Source of the DNA: an uncultured Microbacterium sp.
GTDB taxonomy: Bacteria; Actinomycetota; Actinomycetes; Actinomycetales; Microbacteriaceae
Length of the DNA: 64,000 nt
NCBI GenBank assembly: GCA_913774665.1
Contig: CAJYHN010000007.1
Coordinates: forward strand, 49,921-113,920
Direction of reading: 5' to 3'
The notes under the pieces: generated by a model
Databases searched by the model: none
The model's input: the letters and a program-made list of their open reading frames with translations, nothing else
What the model was told of the DNA's origin: nothing
Shown here: in pieces, positions 25,720 through 35,034 of the stretch
Numbering within the stretch: position 1 is the first letter of the stretch
Layout: every line of letters starts with the position of its first letter
Program-made: the position numbers and the translations under genes

Positions 25720-26172
25720 TCAGGCGTAGAAGCGGTAGAGGCCGCGTGCGACCACGGCCGGCTTGCCGCCGCCGTCGATCTCGATCGTCTGGTCGACGGC
25801 GAGCTGGTAGCCCCCGGCGATCTCGGTGACCTCGGCGATGACGGCGTTCATGCGCACGCGGGCGCCGACCTTCACCGGTGAGATGAACCGCACCTTGTCG
25901 AGGCCGTAATTGACCTTCGTGGTCACGCCGGTGACGTCGAGCAGCTCGGTCCAGAACTTCACCGCGAGCGAAAGACTCAAGAATCCGTGGGCGATGGCGC
26001 CGCCGAAGGGGCCGTCCTTCGCGCGCTCGGGATCGGTGTGGATCCACTGGTGGTCGTCGGTGGCATCGGCGAAGAGGTTCACGCGGTCCTGCGTGACCTC
26101 GAGCCACTCCGACCAGCCGAGATCGGTGCCGGGGAGGCCGGCGATGTCGTCGAACGAGACGGTGGTGCTCAT
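25720..26172 (-). CDS. MaoC-like enoyl-CoA hydratase
   Basis: A 150-residue hot-dog-fold hydratase. The catalytic Asp/His segment is seen as FADATDDHQWIHTDPERA (about 34-51) followed by GPFGGAIAHGFLSLSL, the R-hydratase signature. It should add water to an enoyl-CoA to give the (R)-3-hydroxyacyl-CoA that the SDR of the same operon can oxidise. Its ATG (26172) overlaps the amidohydrolase stop by four bases and follows AAGGAGAA. The open frame upstream belongs to the neighbour's shadow. Confidence 0.9.
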   Translation of the reverse strand: MSTTVSFDDIAGLPGTDLGWSEWLEVTQDRVNLFADATDDHQWIHTDPERAKDGPFGGAIAHGFLSLSLAVKFWTELLDVTGVTTKVNYGLDKVRFISPVKVGARVRMNAVIAEVTEIAGGYQLAVDQTIEIDGGGKPAVVARGLYRFYA

Positions 26173-27080
26173 GAGTTCTCCTTGGAGGGGGTGGTCAGGC
26201 CGAGGAGGCGCGCGGCGTTGTCGCGGACGATGCCGGGCATGACCTCGGTCTTGAGGGGGGTCTGCTCGACGTCGCGCAGCCAGCGGTCGGGCGTGAGCAG
26301 AGGGAAGTCGGACCCGAAGAGGACGCGGTCCTTCAGGAACGAGTTGGCGGCGCGCACGAGCTGCGCGGGGAAGTACTTCGGGCTCCAACCCGACAAGTCG
26401 ATCCAGGTGTTGTGCTTGTGCGTGGCCACCGAGATCGCTTCGTCCTGCCACGGCACCGAGGGATGGGCCATGATGATCTGCAGGTCGCCGAAGTCCGCCG
26501 CGACGCCGTCGAGCAGCATGGGGTTCGACAGCCCCAGGCGCAGACCCCTGCCGCCCTTCATCCCCGCGCCGATGCCCGTCTGCCCCGTGTGGAACAGGGC
26601 GACGACCCCTGCCGCCTGCAGCGTCTCGTACAGCGGATAGTGCCGCTCGTCGCTCGGGTCGAATCTCTGCACCGTGGGGTGGAACTTGAACCCGCGCACG
26701 CCGGACTCCTCGACGAGGCGCTGCGCGCGCTGCACGGCATCCGCGCGGTTCGGGTCGACGGAACCGAACGGGATGAGCACGTCGTTATGGCGGGCCGCGC
26801 CGGCGGCGACGTCGGCGCTCGAGAGGGGCGGGTGATCGAGGTTGCCCTCGGCATCCACCGTGAAGACCACCGCCGCCATCGAGCGCTCGCGGTAGTACTC
26901 CGCGATGCTGTCGAGATCGGGACGCGCGGCATCGGTCGCGAAGTAGCGACTCGCGGCCGCCGCGAGGTCATCGGGAAGCGAGGAGTGCCCGTGCCCGTCG
27001 ACCTCGACGTGCACGTGCACGTCGATCGCCGTCAGGGCTCCGACGTCGATGGCGGGTTCGTAGCGGGTCACGGTCGTCAC
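26169..27080 (-). CDS. Amidohydrolase-family (ACMSD-like) protein
   Basis: A 303-residue amidohydrolase-2 family TIM barrel. Metal-site motifs are DVHVHVE (near residue 18), FKFHPTV, ALFHTGQTG, IMAHPSVPW and the terminal Asp in LFGSDFPLL (about 258). The family includes decarboxylases such as ACMSD and gamma-resorcylate decarboxylase as well as hydrolases, so a ring- or chain-shortening step in aromatic acid breakdown is plausible. GTG 27080 overlaps the SDR stop (GTGA). No ribosome-binding site precedes it, consistent with translational coupling. Confidence 0.85.
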   Translation of the reverse strand: MTTVTRYEPAIDVGALTAIDVHVHVEVDGHGHSSLPDDLAAAASRYFATDAARPDLDSIAEYYRERSMAAVVFTVDAEGNLDHPPLSSADVAAGAARHNDVLIPFGSVDPNRADAVQRAQRLVEESGVRGFKFHPTVQRFDPSDERHYPLYETLQAAGVVALFHTGQTGIGAGMKGGRGLRLGLSNPMLLDGVAADFGDLQIIMAHPSVPWQDEAISVATHKHNTWIDLSGWSPKYFPAQLVRAANSFLKDRVLFGSDFPLLTPDRWLRDVEQTPLKTEVMPGIVRDNAARLLGLTTPSKENS

Positions 27081-28006
27081 GCGGGGGGAGCGGGGCGCTG
27101 GAGCTCGACGGGGAGGGCCGGGAAGCGCTCGCCCACGCTCTGCAGGTCGCCGACGGCCTCGGCGAAGCCCGCGGCCAGGGCCTCGGCGGTCCAGCCGCCG
27201 TCGCGGTAGGCGGTGGCGACGGGCTCGGGGTGCGACCACAGCTGCAGGCGGTCACCGCCGATGCCGATCGCCTGGCCGCTCACCCCGGCTGCCGCATCGG
27301 AGGCGAGGAAGGCGATGAGTCCCGCGACGTCGTCCGAGGTGCCGAATCCCAGGTCGTGTCGGAAGAAGGCGGGCATGGGCTCCCCCGCGGCCTCCGCCTC
27401 GACGGCCGCGGCGAAGTAGGGCACCGTCGCGGTCATGGCGGTGGCCGCGACGGGGATGACCGCGTTGACGGCGATCCCGGCCTTCTTGAGCTCGAGCGCC
27501 CAGGTGCGCACCATGCCGACGATTCCGGCTTTGGCCGCCGCGTAGTTCGTCTGGCCGAAGTTGCCGCGCTGGCCGGTGGGCGAGCCGATGCAGACGATGC
27601 GGCCGGCGATCTCGTTCCGTCGCATGTACGTCGCCGCGGCGCGCACCGTGGTGAAGGTCCCTCTCAGGTGCACGCCGATGACGGTGTCGAAGTCGTCGTC
27701 GCTCATCTTCCACAGCACGGTGTCGCGCAGGACGCCTGCGTTGGTGACGAGGATGTCGAGTCGGCCGTAGGCGTCGACGGCTGCGGCGACGAGGGCGTCG
27801 GCGGTCTCGGTCGGTCCGACCGGTGCGACGACGGCGACCGCCTGGCCGCCCGCATCGACGATGGTCTTCACCGCGGCGTCGGCGGTGGCGGCGTCCACGT
27901 CGTTGATGACGACGGCCGCCCCCTGGCGGGCGAGCTCCTGGGCGTAGGCGAGGCCCAGGCCGCGGCCCGAACCGGTGACGATGGCGACTTTGCCGGTGAG
28001 CGTCAT
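27077..28006 (-). CDS. SDR-family 3-hydroxyacyl-CoA dehydrogenase-like enzyme
   Basis: A 309-residue short-chain dehydrogenase. The NAD(P) motif is TGSGRGLG (about 11-18), NDVD (after strand 2) selects cofactor, NAG occurs in LVTNAGVLRD and the catalytic pair is in TNYAAAKAG. The N-terminal half resembles the dehydrogenase domain of peroxisomal multifunctional beta-oxidation enzymes, which works with MaoC-type hydratases. It is first in a four-gene operon divergent from marR. ATG 28006 follows AAGGAG; upstream in-frame codons cross the regulatory region. Confidence 0.9.
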   Translation of the reverse strand: MTLTGKVAIVTGSGRGLGLAYAQELARQGAAVVINDVDAATADAAVKTIVDAGGQAVAVVAPVGPTETADALVAAAVDAYGRLDILVTNAGVLRDTVLWKMSDDDFDTVIGVHLRGTFTTVRAAATYMRRNEIAGRIVCIGSPTGQRGNFGQTNYAAAKAGIVGMVRTWALELKKAGIAVNAVIPVAATAMTATVPYFAAAVEAEAAGEPMPAFFRHDLGFGTSDDVAGLIAFLASDAAAGVSGQAIGIGGDRLQLWSHPEPVATAYRDGGWTAEALAAGFAEAVGDLQSVGERFPALPVELQRPAPPA

Positions 28007-28039
28007 GGTGACTCCTTCAATCGGTGACATCGTGGCATC

Positions 28040-28064
28040 CAATCGTTGAAAATGTCAATGATTG
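28040..28064. promoter_or_regulatory. Probable MarR operator
   Basis: CAATCGTTGA (28040-28049), spacer AAATG, TCAATGATTG (28055-28064): a 25-bp palindrome with one mismatched position per arm, in the 78-base gap between SDR and marR. It is well placed for the divergent MarR protein to control both directions. Confidence 0.7.
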
Positions 28065-28072
28065 TTCCTCGC

Positions 28073-28078
28073 TACACT
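28073..28078 (+). promoter_or_regulatory. -10 element of marR, probably leaderless
   Basis: TACACT ends six bases before the marR ATG (28085) and no Shine-Dalgarno exists, so transcription would start at or next to the ATG. No convincing -35 is visible. Confidence 0.5.
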
Positions 28079-28084
28079 TACGGC

Positions 28085-28558
28085 ATGACCTCCGTGGCTC
28101 CCGACGACTCCTCGGGCTCGTCGCGCCTGGAGCACTCGCCCCTGGCCGAGGACCTCGGCTTCCTCCTCGCGCGGGCCTCGGCCGTCTCGCAGGCGGCGGC
28201 CAACGAGGCTCTCGCCGCGCACGAGCTCAAGGTGCGCTCGTACTCCGTGCTCGCTCTCGCGGTGACCGGCGGTCGGCCCTCGCAGCGTGAGCTCGCCGCG
28301 TTCCTGCGCCTGGATCCGAGTCAGGTGGTCGCCCTCATCGACGATCTCGAGCGTCGCGGTCTCGTCACGCGCGAGGCCGACCCGCGGGATCGCCGAGCCA
28401 ACGTCGTGGCGGCCACGCTCGCCGGGCGTTCGCTCTACCGGCGCGCGCAGGTCGACGTCGAGACGGGCGAACGCCGCGCTCACGCCGGGCTCTCGATCGC
28501 CGATCGCGCCGAGCTGACGCGCCTGCTGCGGGTGGTCGCCTTCCCCGGCGGGGAGTGA
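28085..28558 (+). CDS. MarR-family transcriptional regulator
   Basis: A 157-residue winged-helix regulator. The DNA-binding region spans about 60-115: SQRELAAFLRLDPSQVVALI is the recognition helix pair and DDLERRGLVTREADPRDRRA the wing, typical MarR. A variable N-terminus rich in Ser/Pro precedes it. It is divergent from the SDR-amidohydrolase-MaoC-ligase operon and a palindrome lies between, so it probably represses that operon and itself until an aromatic acid or acyl-CoA binds. ATG 28085 has no ribosome-binding site; the transcript is probably leaderless. Confidence 0.9.
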   Translation: MTSVAPDDSSGSSRLEHSPLAEDLGFLLARASAVSQAAANEALAAHELKVRSYSVLALAVTGGRPSQRELAAFLRLDPSQVVALIDDLERRGLVTREADPRDRRANVVAATLAGRSLYRRAQVDVETGERRAHAGLSIADRAELTRLLRVVAFPGGE

Positions 28559-28618
28559 CGGCGCCCCCGCGACGCATCCGAGCAGCCCCGCGCCCCGGGC
28601 CGGTGCCGTTCCCGATGT

Positions 28619-29206
28619 TCAGTCGCGCGGGTGCAGACGATCCAGCAGGTCGAGGCCGTGGCGCGCCCAGGCGATCTCGCCCTCGGCGCGGTCGAGGAAT
28701 CCCTCGTACGTGAACACCTTGAACTCCACCACCGCGTCGGGGTCGTGGCGGGTGTCGGTCTCGAGGCGGCGCGCGAGGATCGGGTGCGAGCGCGTCCGGA
28801 TGGCATTCAGCTGGGACTGCCATTGCGCGCGGCGTAACTCGTAGTGGGCGATGTGCTCGTGCAGGTGCCGGCGGGCGACGTCGGGATCGGCCCACTCGAA
28901 GTAGGCGGAGCGCAGGTGTGCGGGGTCGCGTTCCCGCGCGTATTCGATGGGCTCGTCCATCCACGCCCGGAAGGCGTCGACCCCCTCGTCGGTGACCGTG
29001 TACTGGGTCTTCGTGGAGCTCGCCCCCCACGGTACCGACTCGTCGCGCAGGAGCCCGTCGGCGACCATGCGCTTGAGTTCGGGGTAGATCTGCGAGTCGG
29101 GTGCGTGCCAGACGTGACCGACGGACACGTGGAAGGCCTTGGCCAGGTCGTAACCGGTCATGGGTTGCGCGGTCAGGAGGGCCAGGAGGGCGTACCGCAG
29201 GCTCAT
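28619..29206 (-). CDS. PadR-family regulator (VanR-like)
   Basis: A 195-residue PadR regulator. The N-terminal winged helix is SLRYALLALLTAQPMTGYDL, then SQIYPELKRMVADGLL and TVTDEGVDAFRAW; the C-terminal Vir_C-like dimerisation helices span about 90-190. ATG 29206 follows GAGGAG. It is divergent from vanA with a small palindrome between. In corynebacteria a PadR protein (VanR) represses vanABK and is released by vanillate; the same control is likely here. That role is inferred from position and known precedent. Confidence 0.9.
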   Translation of the reverse strand: MSLRYALLALLTAQPMTGYDLAKAFHVSVGHVWHAPDSQIYPELKRMVADGLLRDESVPWGASSTKTQYTVTDEGVDAFRAWMDEPIEYARERDPAHLRSAYFEWADPDVARRHLHEHIAHYELRRAQWQSQLNAIRTRSHPILARRLETDTRHDPDAVVEFKVFTYEGFLDRAEGEIAWARHGLDLLDRLHPRD

Positions 29207-29265
29207 CGGCGACTCCTCGGGGTGCTTGCGGATGCTCGGCATCCACCGTATCTTCTCGGCTATAT

Positions 29266-29277
29266 CTATCCAGATAG
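29266..29277. promoter_or_regulatory. Candidate PadR operator at vanA
   Basis: CTATC-CA-GATAG, a perfect short palindrome inside the AT-rich patch TATATCTATC of the vanA promoter, between the divergent padR and vanA. Confidence 0.5.
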
Positions 29278-29298
29278 TGAGTGGACGAGGGAGTTCCC

Positions 29299-30408
29299 AT
29301 GCAACAGACCGTGACCGCCAAGCTGCTCGATCACCCGCGCAACGCCTGGTACGTCGCCGCGTGGGATCACGAGGTCGGACGCAAGAAGATCCTCGCGCGC
29401 ACGGTCGCGGGCAGGCCCCTGGCGCTCTACCGGACCGAGGACGGTCGTGCCGTCGCCCTCGCCGACGCGTGCTGGCACCGCCTCGCGCCGCTGTCGCAGG
29501 GCGCTTTGGTCGGCCGCGAGGACATCCGCTGCCCCTACCACGGCATCACCTACGACGCCCGGGGTCGCTGCACCTCGATGCCCGCGCAGGAGACCATCAA
29601 CCCGAGCGCTCTCGTCCCCTCGTTCCCGGTGGTCGACCGCTACCGCTACGTGTGGGTCTGGGTGGGCGACCCGGCGCTGGCCGACCCCGACCTCATCCCC
29701 GACATGCACCAGATGACGGATGCCGCCTGGACCGGCGACGGCCTGACGATCCATGCCCCGTGCAACTACCAGCTCATCCTGGACAACCTGATGGACCTCA
29801 CGCACGAGGAGTTCGTCCACTCGAGCAGCATCGGTCAGAAGGAGCTCAGCGAGAGCGAGTTCGTCACCAGCCACACCGACACCACGGTGACGGTCGAACG
29901 GTGGATGCACGACATCGAGGCCCCGCCCTTCTGGCTGAGGAACATGAGAGACAAGTTCCCCGGCTTCGAGGGGCGAGTCGACCGCTGGCAGATCATCCAC
30001 TTCGAGGCGCCGTCGACCATCTGCATCGACGTCGGCGTCGCCAAGGCCGGCACGGGTGCGCCCGAGGGCGACCGGTCGCAGGGGGTCAACGGCTACGTGA
30101 TGAACACCATCACGCCCGAGACCGCGCGAACGAGCCACTATTTCTGGTCGTTCCAACGCAACTACCGCCTCGACAGCCAGCTCATCACGACGCAGCTGCG
30201 TGACGGCGTGCACGGGGTGTTCGGCGAAGACGAGGCGATGCTCTCCGCCCAGCAGTCCGCCATCGACGCCAATCCCGATTACGAGTTCTACAGCCTGAAC
30301 ATCGACGCGGGTGGCATGTGGGTGCGCCGGATCCTCGAGCGGATGCTGCTCGCCGAGGGCCGCGATCACGCCCCGGCACCGCGTGCGGGCGCGCGGGTGG
30401 TGCGCTGA
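29299..30408 (+). CDS. vanA: Vanillate O-demethylase oxygenase subunit (VanA-type)
   Basis: A 369-residue Rieske oxygenase that would demethylate vanillate to protocatechuate with release of formaldehyde. Rieske ligands are C58, H60, C78 and H81. The mononuclear-iron motif is seen in LDNLMDLTHEEFVH, with NLMD and the two histidines, near 160-175. Together with the reductase subunit one base downstream and the PadR regulator, the VanA assignment is favoured over other class IA oxygenases, but related methoxy- or chloro-aromatics are possible. ATG 29299 follows GAGGGAG; a GTG six codons upstream is also in frame. Confidence 0.87.
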   Translation: MQQTVTAKLLDHPRNAWYVAAWDHEVGRKKILARTVAGRPLALYRTEDGRAVALADACWHRLAPLSQGALVGREDIRCPYHGITYDARGRCTSMPAQETINPSALVPSFPVVDRYRYVWVWVGDPALADPDLIPDMHQMTDAAWTGDGLTIHAPCNYQLILDNLMDLTHEEFVHSSSIGQKELSESEFVTSHTDTTVTVERWMHDIEAPPFWLRNMRDKFPGFEGRVDRWQIIHFEAPSTICIDVGVAKAGTGAPEGDRSQGVNGYVMNTITPETARTSHYFWSFQRNYRLDSQLITTQLRDGVHGVFGEDEAMLSAQQSAIDANPDYEFYSLNIDAGGMWVRRILERMLLAEGRDHAPAPRAGARVVR

Positions 30409-30409
30409 G

Positions 30410-31393
30410 GTGGCGGTCTCGCGCACCGAGATCTGGCAGCACGGCACCGTCGCGGCATCCCGTGCCCTGACGCCCGAGATCCGCCGCATCGAGATCGATG
30501 TCGATCAGCCCGCGCCGGTGAGTCCCGGCGCGCACGTCGACGTGCGTCTGACCGTCGCGGGGGAGCGCGACCGCCGGTCGTATTCGATCGTGGATGCCAC
30601 GGACGACGGCCGCCGTATCGCCCTCAGCGTCTACACGTCGCCGGTGAGCCGCGGAGGCGCGGCGGTGATGAACGCCCTCGTGCCGGGCGACCGGCTGGAG
30701 CTGACCCAGCCCCTGAACGACTTCCCGCTCCGGCCCGGCGCCGACCGCTACGTGCTGATCGCCGGCGGCGTGGGCATCACCGCGATGGTGGGCATGGCTG
30801 CGCGTCTGCGGGACCGGGGGGCCGACTACCGACTGCTCTACGCCGGTCGCAGCCGACCGCTCATGGCCTATGTCGACGACCTGCGCGAGGCGCACGGCGA
30901 GCGACTGCGGTTGCACGTGCGCGACGAGGGCACGTCGTTGTCGATCCCGGACCTGGTCGACGGCGTCGCGGTGGGGACGGAGGTCTACGTCTGCGGGCCG
31001 ATCCGTCTGATGGATGCCGTTCGGAGGGAGTGGATGACGCGGGGTCGCCCCCTCGCGGATCTGCGCATGGAGACCTTCGGCAACAGCGGCTGGTTCGACG
31101 CGCAGGAGTTCGTCGTGCGCGTGCCGGCGAGCGGCATCGAGGCGCGCGTCCGGCCGAATCAGTCGATGCTCGAGGCCCTCGAGGCGGCCGGGGCCGACAT
31201 GATGTGGGACTGCCGCAAGGGGGAGTGCGGCCTGTGCGAAGTGCGCGTCCTGGGTCTTTCGGGCGACATCGACCACCGCGACGTGTTCTATAGCGAGCGC
31301 CAGAAGGACGCACGCTCGAAGATGTGCTGCTGCGTCTCTCGGGTCGTCGCTCCGTCGGACGGCGCGGCGGTGGTGGAGATCGTCACGAGCTGA
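30410..31393 (+). CDS. vanB: Vanillate O-demethylase reductase subunit (VanB-type)
   Basis: A 327-residue phthalate-dioxygenase-reductase-type protein: a flavin domain with RRSYSIVDATDDGR, an NAD domain with IAGGVGITAMVGMA and VYVCGPIRLMDAV, and a C-terminal plant-type [2Fe-2S] domain with the cysteines in DCRKGECGLCE and SKMCCC. It passes electrons from NADH to VanA. GTG 30410 begins one base after the vanA stop and continues in its own frame. Domain order and length are standard. Confidence 0.9.
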   Translation: MAVSRTEIWQHGTVAASRALTPEIRRIEIDVDQPAPVSPGAHVDVRLTVAGERDRRSYSIVDATDDGRRIALSVYTSPVSRGGAAVMNALVPGDRLELTQPLNDFPLRPGADRYVLIAGGVGITAMVGMAARLRDRGADYRLLYAGRSRPLMAYVDDLREAHGERLRLHVRDEGTSLSIPDLVDGVAVGTEVYVCGPIRLMDAVRREWMTRGRPLADLRMETFGNSGWFDAQEFVVRVPASGIEARVRPNQSMLEALEAAGADMMWDCRKGECGLCEVRVLGLSGDIDHRDVFYSERQKDARSKMCCCVSRVVAPSDGAAVVEIVTS

Positions 31394-31495
31394 GGGCCGG
31401 GCGGTGCGCCTTCGAGAAGACGGGCGCCGCGCGAGATGACGGCGGATCGCGGATCAGCTCGCGCATCGCGGGTGATCTAGCCGTGACCCCGTGCG

Positions 31496-32059
31496 TCAGT
31501 CGTCGAGGCGCGAGTGCTCGCCGAGTCGGTGCCACGCGCGGTTGTGGTACACCAGCGCGGCACCGGATTCGCCGGGCTCGAGGTCGCGTTCGACATCGAC
31601 CTGCAGGGCTTGAGCGGCGATGACCGTGGAGCCGCCGGCATCCATTCTGCTGACGACCTTGCACCGCAGCCACGCGCGCACGCCGTGGTAGACCGGCTCT
31701 CCGGTGGGCAGGCGCGACCACGTCGAGGTGTCGGCGAAGCGGTCGAGACCGCTGGTGGCCCCGGCGCGGGCGAGCGAGATGTCTTCGGCGTCGAGCAGGT
31801 GCACCACGATCGTGTCGGCCGCGATGATCGTGGGCGTCGCCGACGACAGCGCCGACACCGAGAAGATCAACAGCGGCGGGTCGGCGCTCACCGACGACAC
31901 CGACGAGGCGGTGAGGGCGACGGGGCCGTTCTCGCCGAACGCGGTGATCACGGCGATGCCGCCGGGGTGGCCGCGGAAGGCCCTCTTGAAGTCGTCCGCC
32001 GAGACGGAGGTGCCGATGGCGGGGGTGCTCTCGGGGGTGCCGTGCGGAAGCGAAGTCAT
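31496..32059 (-). CDS. Flavin reductase family protein
   Basis: A 187-residue FMN-binding split-barrel reductase (FlaRed/HpaC-like). Key segments are FKRAFRGHPGGIAVITAFG (about 18-36), ALTASSVSSVSADPPLLIFSV (about 42-62) and VYHNRAWHRL at the end. It would provide reduced flavin for a monooxygenase; it is convergent with vanB but may not be functionally tied to it, since VanB has its own flavin. The ATG 32059 lacks a Shine-Dalgarno, and TACCGT seven bases upstream could be a -10 for a leaderless transcript. An in-frame upstream extension exists but is unlike the family. Confidence 0.87.
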   Translation of the reverse strand: MTSLPHGTPESTPAIGTSVSADDFKRAFRGHPGGIAVITAFGENGPVALTASSVSSVSADPPLLIFSVSALSSATPTIIAADTIVVHLLDAEDISLARAGATSGLDRFADTSTWSRLPTGEPVYHGVRAWLRCKVVSRMDAGGSTVIAAQALQVDVERDLEPGESGAALVYHNRAWHRLGEHSRLDD

Positions 32060-32203
32060 GAATACGACGGTAGGCGCTCGCGCGGTGCGAAGGCTCCGCC
32101 GACGCAACACGGCGAAACGCTCTGAGCGATCACGTCCGTGGTGATCTCCGTCGTGTGAGGCTTCACATTTATCAATCCGTGACATTTCGAGCCCACGGAC
32201 TAC

Positions 32204-32234
32204 TTGACACAGCGCATTCTGTGAGCGCTAACAT
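32204..32234 (+). promoter_or_regulatory. ytfQ-type promoter with LacI-type operator
   Basis: -35 TTGACA (32204-32209) and -10 TAACAT (32229-32234), 19-base spacer. The operator TGTGAGCGCTAACA (32220-32233) covers the -10. The same 14-mer appears at 39918-39931, and its near-reverse complement at 37135-37148. Confidence 0.8.
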
Positions 32235-32306
32235 TCACACACGGCTCACCCGAGGGGCTGCATCACATGACCGGCATCGGAGCCGGCGAAACGAGGAGGT
32301 TTCATC

Positions 32307-33290
32307 ATGAAGGCGAACAAGATCATCGCGGGCATCGCGCTCGTCGGCGCGATCGCGTTCACGGCCACCGGCTGCGCCGGAGCGGGCGGCGGCGGAAACG
32401 CCGGCAGCGGCAGCGGCGACAAGATCACGGTCGGCTTCGCCCAGACCGGTTCCGAGAGCGGATGGCGCAGCGCCAACACCGAGTCGATGAAGGAGGCGTT
32501 CAGCGAGGCGAACGGCTTCAACCTCGTCTTCAACGCGGCCGACAACAAGCCCGAGGCGCAGATCGCCGCCGTCCGCAGCTTCATCAACCAGGGCGTGGAC
32601 GCCATCGTCCTCGCCCCGATCGTCAGCGACGGCTGGGACGACGTTCTCAAAGAGGCCAAGGACGCCAACATCCCCGTGATCCTCGAGGACCGCACCGTCT
32701 CGGCGTCGAAGGACCTGTACGCGAGCTGGATCGGCCTCGACTTCAAGAAGGAGGGCGAGACCGCCGGCAAGTGGGCCGCCGACAACTTCGGCAAGACCCC
32801 CACCAACCTCGTCGTGCTCGAGGGCACCACCGGTTCCTCCGCCGCCACCGACCGCGCCACCGGCTTCAACGACGCGATCAAGGGCACCGACATCAAGGTC
32901 CTCGACTCGCAGACCGGCAACTTCACCCGTGCCGACGGCAAGACGGTCATGGAGGGCTTCCTCCAGAAGTACGGCTCGCAGATCAACCTGCTCTTCGCCC
33001 ACAACGACGACATGGGCCTCGGCGCCCTCGAGGCGATCAAGGCCGCCGGCCTCAAGCCCGGCACCGACATCAAGATCGTCACGATCGACGCGGTGAAGGA
33101 CGGCATGACCGCCCTCGCGAACGGCGAGTTCAACTACATCGTCGAGTGCAACCCGCTCCTCGGTGAGAAGACCGCCGAGGTCGTCAAGAAGGTCGTCGCC
33201 GGCGAGTCCGTCGACAAGAGCTACATCGTCGAGGACCAGGCGTTCGACCAGGAGCAGGCCAAGAAGGTCCTGGACAGCCGCCCCTACTGA
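32307..33290 (+). CDS. ytfQ: Galactofuranose-type ABC transporter binding protein
   Basis: A 327-residue lipoprotein of the periplasmic-binding-protein-like family (YtfQ type). The lipobox is TATGC with Cys near residue 23, followed by a Gly/Ser linker. The fold starts DKITVGFAQTGSESGWRSAN, then LAPIVSDGWDDVL, then AHNDDMGLGALEAIKAAG, the sugar-binding landmarks of YtfQ. E. coli YtfQ binds galactofuranose; arabinofuranose is a fair alternative here given the wall-anchored GH43 in the same regulon. GAGGAGGT precedes ATG 32307. It leads the YtfQ-ATPase-permease-permease operon. Confidence 0.9.
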   Translation: MKANKIIAGIALVGAIAFTATGCAGAGGGGNAGSGSGDKITVGFAQTGSESGWRSANTESMKEAFSEANGFNLVFNAADNKPEAQIAAVRSFINQGVDAIVLAPIVSDGWDDVLKEAKDANIPVILEDRTVSASKDLYASWIGLDFKKEGETAGKWAADNFGKTPTNLVVLEGTTGSSAATDRATGFNDAIKGTDIKVLDSQTGNFTRADGKTVMEGFLQKYGSQINLLFAHNDDMGLGALEAIKAAGLKPGTDIKIVTIDAVKDGMTALANGEFNYIVECNPLLGEKTAEVVKKVVAGESVDKSYIVEDQAFDQEQAKKVLDSRPY

Positions 33291-33303
33291 TCCGCAGGGA
33301 TCC

Positions 33304-33325
33304 GTCGCCGACTCCCCTCGGCGAC
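33304..33325 (+). terminator. Hairpin after the binding-protein gene (attenuator)
   Basis: GTCGCCGA (33304-33311) pairs with TCGGCGAC (33318-33325). No T-tract. It probably trims read-through so the binding protein is made in excess of ATPase and permeases. Confidence 0.6.
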
Positions 33326-33367
33326 ACCCCGTCCGATCGCCCCGGCAGCGACGGAACATCCTCCCCG

Positions 33368-33401
33368 GCGTGCGGGGTCGGTACCCACCGGCCCCGCACG
33401 C
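33368..33401 (+). terminator. Second hairpin before the ATPase gene
   Basis: GCGTGCGGGG (33368-33377) pairs with CCCCGCACGC (33392-33401), and CGGT/ACCG inside extends it: strong stem 26 bases before the ATPase ATG. Confidence 0.6.
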
Positions 33402-33426
33402 TCCCGATCCGAGAAAGCGATCGACA

Positions 33427-35030
<1,604 letters not shown>

Positions 35031-35034
<4 letters not shown>

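Noticed and set aside
31394-31495. Terminator between vanB and the flavin reductase
   Set aside because: Only weak, interrupted complementarity (GATCGCGG region); no stem comparable to the others.
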